64,000 nt of DNA. It comes from Hevea brasiliensis (taxonomy: Eukaryota; Streptophyta; Magnoliopsida; Malpighiales; Euphorbiaceae). How positions within the stretch are numbered: the stretch's first letter is position 1; every line of letters starts with the position of its first letter. The position numbers were made by a program, and so were the translations under genes. Below the pieces are notes generated by a model that did no database searches, was not told where the DNA came from, and saw only the letters and a list, made by a program, of their open reading frames with translations. The DNA lies in contig NC_079505.1 of assembly GCF_030052815.1 (NCBI RefSeq), forward strand, positions 18,757,982 to 18,821,981, read 5' to 3'. Of the stretch, positions 35,747-49,403 are shown in pieces.

Positions 35747-36485
35747 AAAATAATAACGAATTAAAAAATGACAAAATATATGTGCTTTGTAAATAAAATT
35801 TAATATAAAAATATAAATGAATAATTATAACTAAACAAAAGTAATAAAATTTATTATTTATAAGAGAAGAGGATTGAGTAATGAAACACATAATACATAT
35901 TAATTTTTTATTAATAAATATAAAGTTCCCATACATATATATGGTCTATAGCAAAATTAAAACCTAATTAATTTATAATTTTTCTACTTTTATTATTTAT
36001 GAATTTAATTATATTCAATCTCAATTGATAACCATGCTCGTTCTATATTTTTATTTATTTAATAATGGAAAAAAGATTAATAAAATATTAATGTGTTAAT
36101 AAATCATACAGAATCATGTATATATATTGTATGAGAAAAAAAATATCAAACAAAATGCTTGAATATTTTATATAAATAAAAATTTAATTTACATTTTATT
36201 AATATATTTAGGTATAAATTAATTACAGTTCAATATTAAATATTGATTATGTTTAATATGTTTTATAATTTAATAAAATTAAATATTCATAAGTTTTTAT
36301 AAAAAAAAAATTCATAAATTAATAATAAACTAAAAACACACATGCAACGCGTGTATTAAAATGATTAGTAATATAAAAATATATGAGAGGAATTATTGAC
36401 TTTATTAAAAATACTCATTATTATTTATAATATTTACAATTATATTTTTTATTATTTTATTTATATAAATTTAAAATTCTTAAAA

Positions 36486-36488
<3 letters not shown>

Positions 36489-36552
<64 letters not shown>
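36489..36552. repeat. (TA)n microsatellite
   Basis: About 32 TA units. Confidence 0.95.
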
Positions 36553-36556
<4 letters not shown>

Positions 36557-36973
36557 TGAAAAAAAATGAACGTTTAAATATATGAAATTGGGAAATTAAA
36601 ATAACAAAATGAATATTAAAATAATAAGTTTGAAGTTGATTAATGGATATTAAAGAATTATTGAAATAACAACTTTATACTTTTCTTGTGAGATCTTCTA
36701 TGCTAAAAAAATTGAAAAAAATTTAAATCATTTGCAATGTTGTAAAATACAAATAAATTAAAAAATTTAAGAAAAAAGTTAAAAAAATTAAATAACAATC
36801 ATTTTTTTAATAAAATTCTACCTTAACGTAATAAATAATATTGATATATTCTATAAGAGGAGAAAATGTTATATGACTTTTTAATAAATACATCAAATTT
36901 AAAAAAAAAAAATTTAGAGATAATATTTTCTTTTATCTTTCATAAATTTTTAATATATTTTAAAAGAAATTCC

Positions 36974-36978
<5 letters not shown>

Positions 36979-37042
<64 letters not shown>
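36979..37042. repeat. (TA)n microsatellite
   Basis: About 32 TA units, 430 bp from the preceding (TA)n tract. Confidence 0.95.
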
Positions 37043-37047
<5 letters not shown>

Positions 37048-38309
37048 TACAATATTATGAAAATCAGATAAAATAAAAAATTTAAGAAAAAATGATAAAG
37101 AATATGAAAAAACAAATTAAATGGAAACCAATTTTTAAAGGAATTATGCATTGACTTAATAAAAAATATAAATATATTTAAAAAAAAAAATTATTAATAT
37201 AAGAAAACAAATTACAAATAAAAAAAAAGACTTTTTTGGTGTTTTTTTATTTTTCATAATTTTTTAATATATCTTAAATTATATAGAATTTTATCAATAT
37301 GCAAGAAAATATAATAATATTAAATTAACATATTAAAATTAAAAATAAAAATAATCATAAAAATTTAAATGAAAATATATTGATAAATATCTTAAAGTGT
37401 TGATAAATATATTTAGTATGAGGGTGGACTAAATATAAATATATTGCCTAAAATAATTGGAAAACTTTTTTTAAGATGAAAAAGAGATTATATTCTTTTA
37501 ACTTTAATAATTTTATTATAATTTTGAAAATTGATATTAAATATGTGAATTTGATTCATTTAAATCTAATTTAATAAAATAATAGTTAAAATTTTTTAAT
37601 AACATTTTTATTATTTTTTAATAAATTAATATTTAAAAGATATTAAAAAAAATTTTAAGGATGAACTAAAGAGATATGAGAGAGGGAGAATAATTCACAA
37701 ACAGAAAAATAAAGAACAAAAGAAGTGATGAGTGAAAAAGATTTTTTTTTAATTCTTTAAATTAATTTTTAAATAACATATTATTATAATTTAATCATTT
37801 GATTAAATGAATAAAATTTATATAAATTCTAAATATTATATTCAAAATATTAAAATTAAAAAGAATAAAAAATAATTACATAAAATAAATAAAATTTAAT
37901 TTTATTTGAATTACAATTATATGTAATAAATATCATAACACTGAGAAATTCTATAGTTACTTAATTTTATACAAAATATAACTAGTATAATTATTTTATT
38001 ACAGAAAATAAAATAGTTTCATATAAATTAACTATCTATCTTGTTAAATTTTCATAAAATATTTTTTTTTATAAATTAATTAATTACGAAAATTTTATTA
38101 ACTTATAAAAAATAAAGTTTCTTCAAATAAAAAATTACATGTAATATTTAAAAAAAAAACCAAAAAATTGAATTATATATGATAAATTTTATTAAAAAAT
38201 TATAAAGACAAGTTTAAGTTAAGTTTATTAAATATTATTTATTAATTTAAAAAAAAAATTATAATTTTTTATATAAATTTTTGTTATAAAATTAATAAAA
38301 TTTTATAAT

Positions 38310-38800
38310 TACTTGGCAAGGAGCTGGAAGAATTTCGAGATCTTCCGTCAACTTATTCTATGGCTACCTTTGTTCCATTCTATAGAAAAAATAAATTACT
38401 TTTTTATTTTTTAATTTCTCCTAAAATCACAACAAAATGGATACCGTCACTGAAACCTGACCCACCACCACCACAACTGGTGGTCTGGTGGAGAAAGAGA
38501 AAGACCAAAGTCCCCATTTAAAGTGACGAGCACGATGATGAGGGAATGACGATGGTTCCAAAAATCCCAATCGAGTGGGCATTTCCTGCTACAGATTGAA
38601 AGCGGAAACTTGAAAGGAAAGTCATTGTTAATTGGCCAAATGGGAATCAAATAAATATATAATCTACGGGAACACCAATAATCCATCCACACGGAGATGC
38701 CATGGAAGAAAAAAAGGAAGAAGACGAAGATGATTATTAATCGTCATTGTCAACAGGATGAAACGAGGAGGCTGCAGGCACACATAAATTTGTGTGACCC
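38310..38800. other. Higher-GC island upstream of the FRO gene, unassigned
   Basis: GC content rises sharply between 38,310 and 38,800 within AT-rich DNA. The sequence is non-repetitive, with short open frames on both strands (81 codons on minus, 38,692-38,447) but no recognisable domain. It could be distal FRO promoter or a fragment of another gene. The following stretch to 39,380 is AT-rich spacer and presumably the proximal promoter. Confidence 0.4.
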
Positions 38801-39386
38801 TTTTAAAAATTATTATTGAATTTCTTTATTTTAATATACTTAATTTATATATTTTTATTTTACAATTATTTTAGACATTAAATTAAATTTTATTTAATCC
38901 TATAATTAAACTACTTAATCCCACAATAATAATTTCCTAAGAAAACTTGATAAGAAAACTTGATAAAAGGAACTAAACAACACATAGATAAAAATACAAA
39001 AATTAAATAATTTATTTTTTAAAATAAAAAATTAAATAATTAATTTAATTAAAATTAGTGGATTAAATAATAATTTTCCTTTGTTTTATCAAACATAATG
39101 GGTTTGTATAGCTTTGCTCATAAATGCTGGTTTTTGCTTCACTTGTAATTTTTGGTAGTTACTGTCTTTTGAATAGACAGTAGTGGCAAATATCGTCTTT
39201 CCCATCAATTCAGTCTCATTATCCTACTCCTAACACAGGGCTGATAACTCTTCATGTCTCCTCTGTGCCCAGTACCTGTCTTTTTCATCTGTCAGCTTAC
39301 GTTTTACATTTCTGAACTGAAATCCTTTAAGACCAGATAATTATTTTAAGTGGTTCCTATTTTGTATGCCATTCATTATTTTGTCG

Positions 39387-39409
39387 CTCTCTCTCTCTCT
39401 CTCTCTCTC
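39387..39409 (+). promoter_or_regulatory. CT-rich tract (Y patch) upstream of FRO
   Basis: An uninterrupted CT run 138 bp before the FRO start codon. Pyrimidine patches near the transcription start are common in plant core promoters. A TATATATT sits closer (39,480), but probably in the leader. Confidence 0.5.
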
Positions 39410-39546
39410 GCAAATTCTGGATGTACCTCCTTAATGGGGTGATGGGTTCCACAAATTTTGGTTTCATTGCTACAGTTCTTTATATATTCTGGGAATAAGC
39501 AAATTGAGCTAGTTCAAAAAGGACTAAGCAAACTGGTTTCATTCCT

Positions 39547-42500
39547 ATGGATCAATACTCAGTTCAGGAACCTCTTCTTTCAAGTCAAGGTGTCAAAAAG
39601 AAGCCTCTCTTTGTATCATTAGCGAAATGGGTTCTCAAGATTCTAATTTGGGTGATTTTCATTGCATGGGTTGTTTTTATCTTTGTGTATCCAACACAAT
39701 TGGGCAATGAAATATTTGAGAAATGTATTGGAGCCACCAAGGGAACTCCTTTTGGTCTTTCAGGTTTAACTCTTATTAGTTTTTTTACTCTCTCACCTTT
39801 CTTTGATGATTATTTTCTACTTGTTGCACTCAAGCTTGATATGCAATTTACCAATTGCAGGAAGCATATTCTTATTATTGAGTGGACCGATTATTCTTAT
39901 TGCAATTCTTGCTATTGCACATCTTATCATCTCTGGGGAAGAGGATATCCAGCAGTATGTATTCTCCTGTTTTAAAGTTCTTATATTGTCTCTTTTAATT
40001 CTTTCCTCTGAATAATTGAAATATGCCAATAGGGTGTTCTTTGTACCAGAACTCATAATTCTTTTTTATTTTTTTATTTTTTTATGGTGTGAACTCTCGG
40101 TTACAGGAAGAAGAATTCAAAGTATCCACGTGTCCGCTTGTGGACATTTCCTGTTCTCGTGGGTGGACCATTTGGGGTTGTTTCTGCTGCTGAGTTCATT
40201 GGGATTCTTCTCTTTGTTGTGTACATCATCTGGGCTGTTTATGCCTATACAATAAGGAATCTCAGCCTTATCTCCAATTGGCATTTTACTTCTAAAGAGG
40301 AAGGGTACAACGTTTTCTGCTTTTTGATTCAATATGTTTTACTTATTTACTATATGAGATTAAATTATATTTACTTTCTGTGAAGGGTTTCTTTGTCTTT
40401 GCTCTTTACTTGTTCTCCTCTCTATTGATGGCCTTGCAACCCTTGCTTTATCTTCTCATTCAAAAAAAAAAAAAAAAAATGCAACTCTCCATTTTTTTTT
40501 AAATCCTCTGGCATGCTATTTATCTATCCATATGACCTTGACCACAAAAATAGATAAAAGTGTTTTCCTTTAGTCAGTCACGTGATAGAGGCTGAATATG
40601 ACATGCTTTTTTCTTTTAAGCATATTATTCTTCAATGTAATCAACAAATTCTATGGTGTGCACATTGATTTATACTTTCATATATTGCTTATTTGGTTCA
40701 CTTCATTCCATAACTCACTTTTGAAGATATAAACTTTGTGATATATGTGTGTCTCTGAATATGTGTGTGTGTGTGACTGTTTGTGTGGTCAAAATTTGAC
40801 AAATGCATTGCATCCTGAATTCAATCTAAACCAGTTTGAAATGAAAGTTTGTAGGAAAAGGTATAAGAGCGCTTTTGAGTACACGATTGCCTTTTTCCAT
40901 TTTCAAAGATGGATGGCTCTTGTTATTGCATTTTTTCTGTCCTGATCATTTTAACGTGAATGCATAGGCTACAAATGGAGTTTTTTGTTGCATATGATTC
41001 ATCTCTGGGTACTTCAGGTTCTCTCTGTGTTCTTTGGTTGTGTACAGTTTTAACCTTTTTCTACCAAAAAAAGAACAAAAAGTTATAGTCACTCATCTTG
41101 TACACAGAAAACTCAGTCCTCAGAACATTTTGATTTGATATGGTCTTTCAATTCAAAACTGAAGCTACTGTATAGAATGCAAACTGAGGCTGCAAAGAAG
41201 TGGTGTAAAAATATTAGTTAATGTTAAATTATTTTATTGAAGCAAAGTTTCCATAGTCAGTTATTATTTTGGACAGCTCATGATGCATTTGTAGTTAGTG
41301 AACTTCTCTTAGTTGTACTTTCATTTTTTTTTTTTTCTCTTTTTTATGGAGCTGCTGTCATTGGCTGAGTATCCCTTCTTTTTGAACATTTCAGCATCTG
41401 GCTATTAGAATTGACAGGGCTTCGACTTGGTATGATTGGATTATTTTGCTTGGCATTTCTATTCCTTCCGGTTGCAAGAGGATCAGTTCTTCTCCGCCTT
41501 ATTGATATCCCTTTTGAGCATGCTACAAGATACCATGTGTGGTTGGGACACTTGACAATGCTGCTCTTTACCCTCCATGGGCTATTTTATGTAATTGGAT
41601 GGGGAATGCAGGGTAATCTGCAATATGAAGTGAGTCCTCTTGCTTAAATACAGGCATATATTTGTTTCTTGTTTGCTGGAAAACTCATTCGTGCAATACT
41701 TTTTCTTTTAATATTCTAGAGGCAATATGAGTAAGTGGTTATGGAAAATGTGATGCTACAGACCCTTTCCCTAGGATTGAGGCAGTATTGCTATACTTTG
41801 GTGACAATAATTTGAAATTTTGGAAGGCTGAGAGAGAGAGAGAGAGAGAGAGAGAGCCAACAAATTGTTGGAACCAAAAACCTTTGAAAGGCATAATTAT
41901 TTGAAAGTGAGGTTTGAAGGAGATGACTATTTTTGTACTTGAAATATGTAATGCAGATGGGATTAAAAATTTTAGGGCTAAAGTACACCCATGATACTTT
42001 AAGGTGTAAAACATAAAAGTACTTCAACTTTAATTTGAAACAGAAAGGTACCACAATTTCAAGTAAAGTAACCTGAAAGTAACTATGACTTCTAAAAGCC
42101 AGTTCTCAGGTTAAATGCTTACGTGGCTTTTCCTGTAGGTAGGTGGATTGTTCAACCTGTTTAATGTCAAATGTGCTTTTCCTTTTAATTGAAGAAGGTC
42201 TCTACTGAACATGGAGTAATACTTATTATACTTTGATTGTGTTAACTTGTTTGCTTCCATGGTTTGTCTAAATTCCACAAGCCATGACAATCATCAGATG
42301 TGTTCCTCACTTCAATGTGTCATTTTAATCTCCTCCTTTACAGTAATCAGTGTTTGAATGTGCTGCTTTACTAGCTTAAGTTTCAAGTGGAAGGAAAATG
42401 ACTCTATTGTGGCCATGATATTTATCTCATGAAGGTTAGGACCTACTTTAGAAGCATAGTTGGGGTCGGAATGGCCAGATTCTTTTTTTTTTTTTTTTGA

Positions 42501-45500
42501 GGGGGGGTGGGGGGTGTTGTGGATTTGTGATTGGAGACACTTCATTCCTACTACATAATGTTCTTTAAGTTAATGCTACAAGGATCTGACTTGGTACAGA
42601 ATATTGGCTTAGGATTGGCATTACATTTTAATGCCTTTGAAATTATAATGATTCTGCAATTGGATAATTTCCTAAAAATATTCTAGCACATTATAACCAC
42701 AGCATAAGTTGATTCTAGGTACATGTTTTAAGATTGTAACAGGAAGTCGTGGATGGTCAAAAAGTTCAAGATCATTTTTCACTTTTCACAACAAATGGCT
42801 TATACTCTGTGTGGCATAAGCTTATGGATTCTGAGGCTCTGGTAGAATAGTGATTTAAAACCCTTTTTTTTTTTCAATTTTGGCTGCCATGTACTGCTTC
42901 ATGATTTCTTATTTATTGCTTTCTTGATTTGAATGTTGATTAAAGATCCAGTCACAAAGCAAAGTCCAATGAAGATTCATCTAGAATCCTAGATACAATC
43001 TTCAATTTCAGCAGAGAATTCTCTTAAGCAGCTTAAGGCTAGGGTATATGCTTGCATGTGTTTGGCAGTTGCCACCCAAAGAATTTCACTATTGTGAACA
43101 TTGCAACTGAAATAGTCTGATATGTTACAACCATCTAGGACATTTTAATAATTACCTAGAATGCATGGTTCCAATTCACTTTTGAGTAAAAATGAGCATG
43201 GTATTTGATAAGTCCACTTCAGGTCCTGCTTATATACTCTTATTATGCATGTGTGTTTATGTATGTAGCCTCATGATGTGCAGCCATAGATATTCCTTTT
43301 TGTGTGTCAAACTACTAGTAGTTCTCTGTTACATACAAGAGGTCTAGATATAAAAAGAAGATGGTTTAGCAGTAGTTAAGAAAGTAGTTAAGACTGTTGG
43401 AAGTAGAATAAAGCTGTAGCAGAAGTTAGAAGAGGAGCTGAATTGGCGGGAATAGTTACTGTAGTTACATAAGCTGTATAAATATCGCTATTGTGGACTG
43501 ATGTTGACTATGCTAAGAAGTAATAACATTTCAGAATGTTTCTCTCTCTGTTTTCTTTCTGCTTCAATACTATCTCTTTCTATCTTTCTCCCTATTTTTT
43601 CCTTGTCTTCTTCCATACTGAGAACAGATCAATTAAGGGTGTATAACTCTAATGTGCTCCTAAACTACAATCAGCATCAGTGGAGCTCATATATGGATGT
43701 AGTCAATGTAATTTTGACTGATTATCGATTGGCTACCTAATTGATTTTCACTATGATAATTTTATTGAAAGGATTAGTTAGATCAGTCATTTGCATGGTA
43801 TGGCAGAGAGGAACATAAAGTTAGATTCATTTGATGCAAGACACTTTTTTCTTTTCTTCCCCCTCCTTCTAAAGTGTTGTACTGTTTCATGCAGATAATG
43901 GAATGGAGAGATGTTGGAATTGCCAATTTTGCAGGTGTTGTCAGCCTTTTAGCCGGACTTTTGATGTGGGTGACATCACTTCCTGGTGTGAGACAGTGGA
44001 GTTTTGAATTGTTTTTTTACACCCATCAACTATATGTGGTCTTTGTCCTCTTCTTGGCGTTCCATGTTGGTGATTTTATTTTCAGCATGTCTGCTGGTGG
44101 AATATTTCTTTTCATGCTTGATCGGTTTTTGAGATTTTGCCAATCACGAAGGACTGTAGATGTAGTTTCAGCCAAGTGCCATCCATGTGGAACTGTGGAA
44201 TTGGTCTTTTCAAAACCAGGAAGTAATGATAATTCTTCACCAGTCTTTTGTTTCCAACCATTTCTTCTGTTATCATATGCATAACATTTTCTTTTGATAA
44301 TGCAGACTTGCGATATAATGCCCTTAGTTTTGTTTTTCTTCAAATCCGGGAATTATCATGGCTGCAATGGCATCCTTTCAGCGTCTCATCTAGCCCTTTG
44401 GATGGTAAAAATCATCTATCCATTCTCATAAAGGTCCTTGGGAGATGGACAGAGAAGCTTAGAGAAAACATCATGAAAACATCTGAGGTAGAAACAGCAA
44501 AATTGCTGGACCAACCTTTCCAACCGCATGCCAAGATAACAGCTTCTGTTGAGGGGCCATATGGGCATGAAGTACCATATCACTTGATGTATGTATCCTG
44601 AATTCCTGATCTTTAAATCACATATGAATAATTAAGTAAAAGAAGCATATATTCAATATTTTTTGTAATTACGGTGCTCACAACATAACAATTTTGTGGC
44701 AGTGATGTAATTTTTCATCAAAGAAAAATAAATAATTTTCCATGTTTAATTTTGTGTGATGGGTTTGACATACAAAATTAGATAAGATATACCATATGTC
44801 CTGCTAAATCTGCATTTTAATATCTTCCCCTATTCAACTGACTTTGGTCACATTGTTCTCTTAGGTATGAGAACCTCATTCTAGTAGCTGGTGGAATAGG
44901 AATTTCACCTTTCTTGGCAATCTTGAGCGATATTCTCCACCGTATTAATGAAGGCAGACCCTGCTTACCCAAAAATGTTTTAGTTATTTGGGCTGTCAAA
45001 AAATCAAATGAGCTTCCTCTTCTGTCAACCATCAACATGGAGTCAATTTGTCCATATTTCTCTGACAAACTAAATCTGGAGATTTGCATTTATGTTACTC
45101 GTGAAACAGATCCCCAATTGGTAGGTTTAATAATATTCTCAACACTTGTGGTACTTACTTCCTGTTTTTCTTGTCTATCATGTTCAATTCAAATAATTTT
45201 GTGCATTTAAATAATTATATACAGGAAGAGGGGATTGTTCACAAGGCTACAACTTCTTCTATCTGCACTGCCACTAAGGGATATGGCATGTCAGTTTTGG
45301 TTGGTACAGGTGATAACATATGGTCTGGACTTTACATTATTTGTTCTACAGTGGGCTTTGTTAGTCTTCTGGGTTTGTTAGATGTGTTCTATATAAACCG
45401 ATATGGCATACAATCATGGTGGTATAAAGGACTTCTTTTTGTAGCATGTATGGTTGCCAGTATTGTTATCTTTGGAGGTTGTGTGGTTGGTTTGTGGCAT

Positions 45501-46281
45501 CTGTGGGAAAGGAAAACTTTGGCCAGGGAGGAACACTTGGACAACAGGATGAAGGCTGAGAAGGTGCCAGATAATGAAGATATGACAAATGATAATTTCT
45601 TTGAGAAAAAACATTCAAGCTTTACTGTGATACAGTATGGTTCAAGACCAGACTTCAAAGGTTTGTATGACTATTTCTGCTCCTTACTTTCCTTTGATAA
45701 ACCGATGAAAGAAATAATCTGATAACATGCAGTTCTCAAAATACTTGTGCATGTCATATCCGCATTTTTAAATGAAAATGTGAACTACATAGTCCTGACT
45801 TGATCATAACATATGCTTAACTTATTTTCAGTTATTCATTCATAGAATCATATCCTTTTAAAGTCTGCTGAGTATTGCTCCCTCACCACATGATTGCCAA
45901 TTTGCCTTGTAATGTAAAAACATCAATGAAGAAAAACACGATCAGACAAGCTTGGAAAACGAGTTAATAATGGGGGTTTTAATTATTATTGGATTCTTCA
46001 ACATTCACTAACCAGTTTATTTGTTGACTTCTTAGTTTGTATTGTAATGTTAAAACCTTAATACTTCCATGCTGCTCTTTCTTGACCTGTTATTTATTTT
46101 CCTAACTGCAGAAATTCTTGGATGCGTAGCGAAGCAGTGGGGCTTTGTTGATGTAGGGGTGATTATATGTGGTCCTCCAACTCTTCAGTGCAGTGTTGCT
46201 AGAGAAATCAGGTCTCAGAATTTGAGGAGAGAATCTGATGATCCTGTTTTCCATTTCCACAGTCATAGCTTTGATCTGTAG
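39547..46281 (+). CDS. FRO7: Ferric-chelate reductase (ferric reduction oxidase, FRO6/FRO7 type)
   Basis: Nine exons: 39547-39763, 39861-39954, 40107-40304, 41395-41629, 43895-44222, 44306-44588, 44865-45120, 45225-45660, 46112-46281. All introns GT-AG, phases fit, 738 aa, normal for the family. It moves electrons from cytosolic NADPH through FAD and two haems to Fe(III) across a membrane. N-terminal membrane helices at about 28-50 and 74-98. Haem ligands: His217/His231 (x13) and His292/His305 (x12). FAD motif HPFS at 380-383. NADPH site GGIGISPF at 461-468 and CGPP at 702-705. A further membrane pair lies in exon 8 (about 567-625). No disabling change. The short N-terminus and exon pattern resemble FRO6/FRO7 (plasma membrane or chloroplast) rather than root FRO2; symbol chosen by resemblance only. 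Intron 4 is 2.27 kb. Confidence 0.95.
41830..41856. repeat. (GA)n in FRO intron 4
   Basis: About 13 GA units. Confidence 0.9.
43320..43800. other. Possible solo-LTR remnant in FRO intron 4
   Basis: A copia-LTR-like layout: purine-rich TAGCAGTAGTTAAG-type repeats, then CTGTATAAATATCGC (TATA-like), then a pyrimidine-rich TCTCTCTCTGTTTTCTTTC block. Clean TG/CA ends and a TSD were not found. Confidence 0.3.
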
Positions 46282-46511
46282 CCAAATGCTGCAATATGTT
46301 CCTTCTTACAGCATTAGCTTGCAGTATGTATATCTTATAGCAAGTAAATCTCTAAAATATGAGATAGGATGTTGTCTATTTAGCATGTAGATTGTAATGT
46401 ATGTAATCATCACTTTCCCTCTCTATATATATAACAGTATTAGTCATACTTGTAAACAATAGTTGTTTCATGCTTGTCCTTGTTTATTATGTAAATTAAC
46501 ATATGAGAACT
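46282..46511 (+). other. Probable FRO 3' UTR
   Basis: Directly follows the stop codon; T-rich with TGTAATGTATGTAATC (about 46,393), a plausible near-upstream polyadenylation region. No exact AATAAA was seen. Confidence 0.45.
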
Positions 46512-46941
46512 AGGGATGGCAATGGACATGGCACCTGGGAAAATCATTTTACCTGAACCTGAATTTCATTAATATTTTCAAAATTCGAATTTGTTCCAAA
46601 TTCGATTAAAATTTATTCTCAACAAGTTGAATCTGTCTTACTTCCAATTATTATTACGTAAAAAAATCTGAATCTATTTAAGTAATAATATATTTTAATT
46701 AATAATATATTTTAATTAATAATTTACATAAAAAAATTATTTTTATTAATAATTTATATTTTAAAATTTAATAATTTTATTAAATATTTAAATATTATTT
46801 TATTTATAACAAAATATATAAAATTTAAAAATATTATCATAAAAAACATATGTTTTATATTTAATTAAGTATTTATATAAACGGATTTGGGTAATGGATA
46901 CCTAATATACAAAATTCAAACTCGACTTGAACTCGTTACGA
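46512..46941 (+). mobile_element. AGGGATGGCAA-family MITE, forward copy
   Basis: Begins AGGGATGGCAATGGACATGG and continues with degenerate inverted CGAATTTG / TTCAAACTCG motifs and an AT-rich core shared with the reverse copy at 49,404 (TTAATTAAGTATTTATATAA). The right end is lost at about 46,941. Confidence 0.65.
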
Positions 46942-47836
46942 GCATAGGCGGAGCCACATTAGGGCCAAGGGTGGCACTGGGCCCCCTCGAATTTCTGGAT
47001 TTTTTAGGGGTATATTAGTAATTTTACTAAAATAAGATGGAAGTTTCACCTTTTTTTTTGTCCTAGACTTTGATAAGTTAATACTTATTATTTTACACTA
47101 CTAATGTATGGTTAGTGGACTAAACAGCTCACTTTATGGCTTAGAGGTAATCATAGGTTACTTTATTTTTTGCTTATTTTGTCTCCAATCATCTATAAGG
47201 AGAAAAAAAAAAATTCTTATCCTTTTAGGAGGATAAGGTTCTTTATAGGTTTTTTGCTTGTCATTATAATTACATCATTAATTATATTTTTTTTAATCAG
47301 GAGAAAAAGTACAACATATGTCATAATTATAATCAAATAAAAGTATAATTATGAAAATAAAGTCTCTTTTTTTAAGAAAAAAAAATAAAGTCTATACTTA
47401 TACACCAAAGCGTGTGATAGGAGATTAACCATATATTCCTTAAATTTATATTTTAATATACAAAATAAAATTAATGTTAAATTTATATTTTTATGTTGTT
47501 AATTATAAAATTAAATTATCAAAGTAAAATTGATCATTAATCTTATTAGTTACATGAAAATTCACTTCACAATAGAATAGGAGATGAATTATTAAGTGAT
47601 TATTTGATGAATTACATTGAAAAATATATATTTGTAAGTATTGACAAATAAGTTATTATGATTAATTAAATTTCAATTAATCAAAAATAAATGATAACCA
47701 TTATAATTTACTTATAATATCTTATTAACTTCTTATTAGAAATTCTCTTATCAACTTATGTCTACTTTATGTATATTGTTTTTATAAATTACATATTTTA
47801 ATTGGACCCTCTCAAAGAAATTCTTACCTCCGTCAC
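46942..47836. mobile_element. Possible GGCGGAGCC-type element
   Basis: The left end reads AGGCGGAGCCACATTAGGGC...GGGCCCCCTCGAA; the right end (47,805-47,836) reads GGACCCTCTCAAAG...CTCCGTCACT. The two ends are inverted relatives. The interior is AT-rich and non-coding. Common in plant genomes as a decayed DNA element. TSD not resolved. Confidence 0.4.
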
Positions 47837-47877
47837 TGATTACAAGTATTATTTTTCAAACTTGAATTCGTCTCAAA

Positions 47878-48217
47878 TCCTATCGGTTGTCATCTCCAAT
47901 GAGGACATAAAAAAAAATACAATTTATATCGCACACAAACATCACAAATGCTCTCGAACAAACAACATGCACCACAACTTTCATCTCCAGCTTATAGATT
48001 TAACTTACTTCTCTTCTATTTACAAATCCCAATTTAGGTGTCTAAACTCCTATCCGTTGTCATATCTAATGAGGACATAAAAAAAATACAATTTATATGG
48101 CACACAAACATCACAAATGGTCTCAAGCAAAAAACATGCACCACAACTTTCATCTTGAGCTTATAGATTTAACTTACTTCTCTTCTATTTACAAATCTCA
48201 ATTTAGGTGTCTAAACT
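47878..48217. repeat. 170-bp tandem duplication
   Basis: Two head-to-tail units of 170 bp (47878-48047, 48048-48217) beginning TCCTATC(G/C)GTTGTCAT. They differ at a handful of positions. No gene function seen; it looks like an older tandem duplication. Confidence 0.92.
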
Positions 48218-49403
48218 CCTTTAATGTCTAATCGTACAAATTTCATCAATTAATTTCATTTAACATTCCTAACAATCCTTAGCATTGTTATCTTTGGCTA
48301 ATTACTGGCATTAAACTTAGATTCCAACTTGACCTTATGCCACAATTACCAAATTGAGTTAGGGTTTACCATGTGAATTCCTATTTTCTCCCATTTCTTG
48401 TCCCATCTATTTCCTCTCTCCTCCCTATTGGGGAGAATTTAAAGGCTCATTAAAATACTTTCATTTTGTCAAAAAAAAAAAAAAAACATTGACATTATAA
48501 ATTTAAATTTTGACTAAATATATTGTTTTTTGAACATTTTAAATAAAAATAATTTGAATTTGTCCAAATTTCATGCATTCATAAAAAAAATTAAAAACTA
48601 AATATTTAAAATATTATTTTTATTTTATTATTTTAAATCCATCACACTACAATAAAAATATGAGTTCTATAGGAATGTGGGACCCACTGTTTTGTGATTG
48701 AAGAATTGCCACTTTGGCATTTCCATGGAAAATTTTTTTACAAGCCAAACAAAAGATTTTTAAAATTATGAATTTTAAATTCAAAATTTTAAGTCAAATA
48801 TTTGAAATCCAAATTTCAAATTAAAATTTAAACACAACTTAAAATAAATTTAAAAATAATTAACCATTTTAAAAAAAAATTACACCACAAATTTACATAA
48901 AAATTAATCATATGAATAAGCAATTAATCTCTAGTAATTTGAAGACAAAGCAAAATTCAAAGCCTAAAGCATGACATTTAACCAAGATGAATATGCAAAG
49001 GTTGGGTGTCTCTACAATTTTAAATGGCTTCATGATTCTTGTCTTTCCTCATTATCTATATCATGGATACTTAATGTGAAGGCAAAATGAAGAGAAGAAA
49101 AGATAATTTCCTCTATATTGTTTCAATAAATTTATTTTATTTTATTATGGAAACAAAGTTTTCATAAATGCAAGAAAGACTATAGAGCAACATTAGCCAA
49201 GATAACTTCAGCAATGTTGGAAGAAACATTAGAATCCAAAGAAGAAAAATCTAATTTCCTTTATATTGGTTTGAAAAATTATTAAAATAGTAGAGAAATT
49301 GTAAAAAATAATTATCATACTCAATTTTTTTTATTATATTATATAAGGACACTGAGTAATTTTAACATAAATTACACATTTATTTTCATATTTTTAAACT
49401 TAG
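48218..49403. other. AT-rich spacer
   Basis: No gene recognised. A poly(A) run at about 48,470-48,486 could be the tail of a small retroposon, but no body could be assigned. Confidence 0.45.

Larger units (their letters stand above)
31705..38300. other. AT-rich gene desert
   Basis: 6.6 kb of very AT-rich DNA with no convincing gene on either strand. The longest open frames are low-complexity (poly-Tyr / poly-Ile from microsatellites). It holds (AAT)n and (TA)n tracts, a possible CACTA remnant (33,840-34,140), and three copies of a short diverged repeat (near 33,605, 34,980 and 36,385). Confidence 0.75.

Noticed and set aside
36866..37060. Open frame with a long Ile-Tyr repeat
   Set aside because: Translation of a (TA)n microsatellite; the same holds near 63,226-63,411 and 35,670-35,936.
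38447..38692. 81-codon minus-strand frame in the GC island before FRO
   Set aside because: No recognised domain and no plausible start context. Kept only as an unassigned region.
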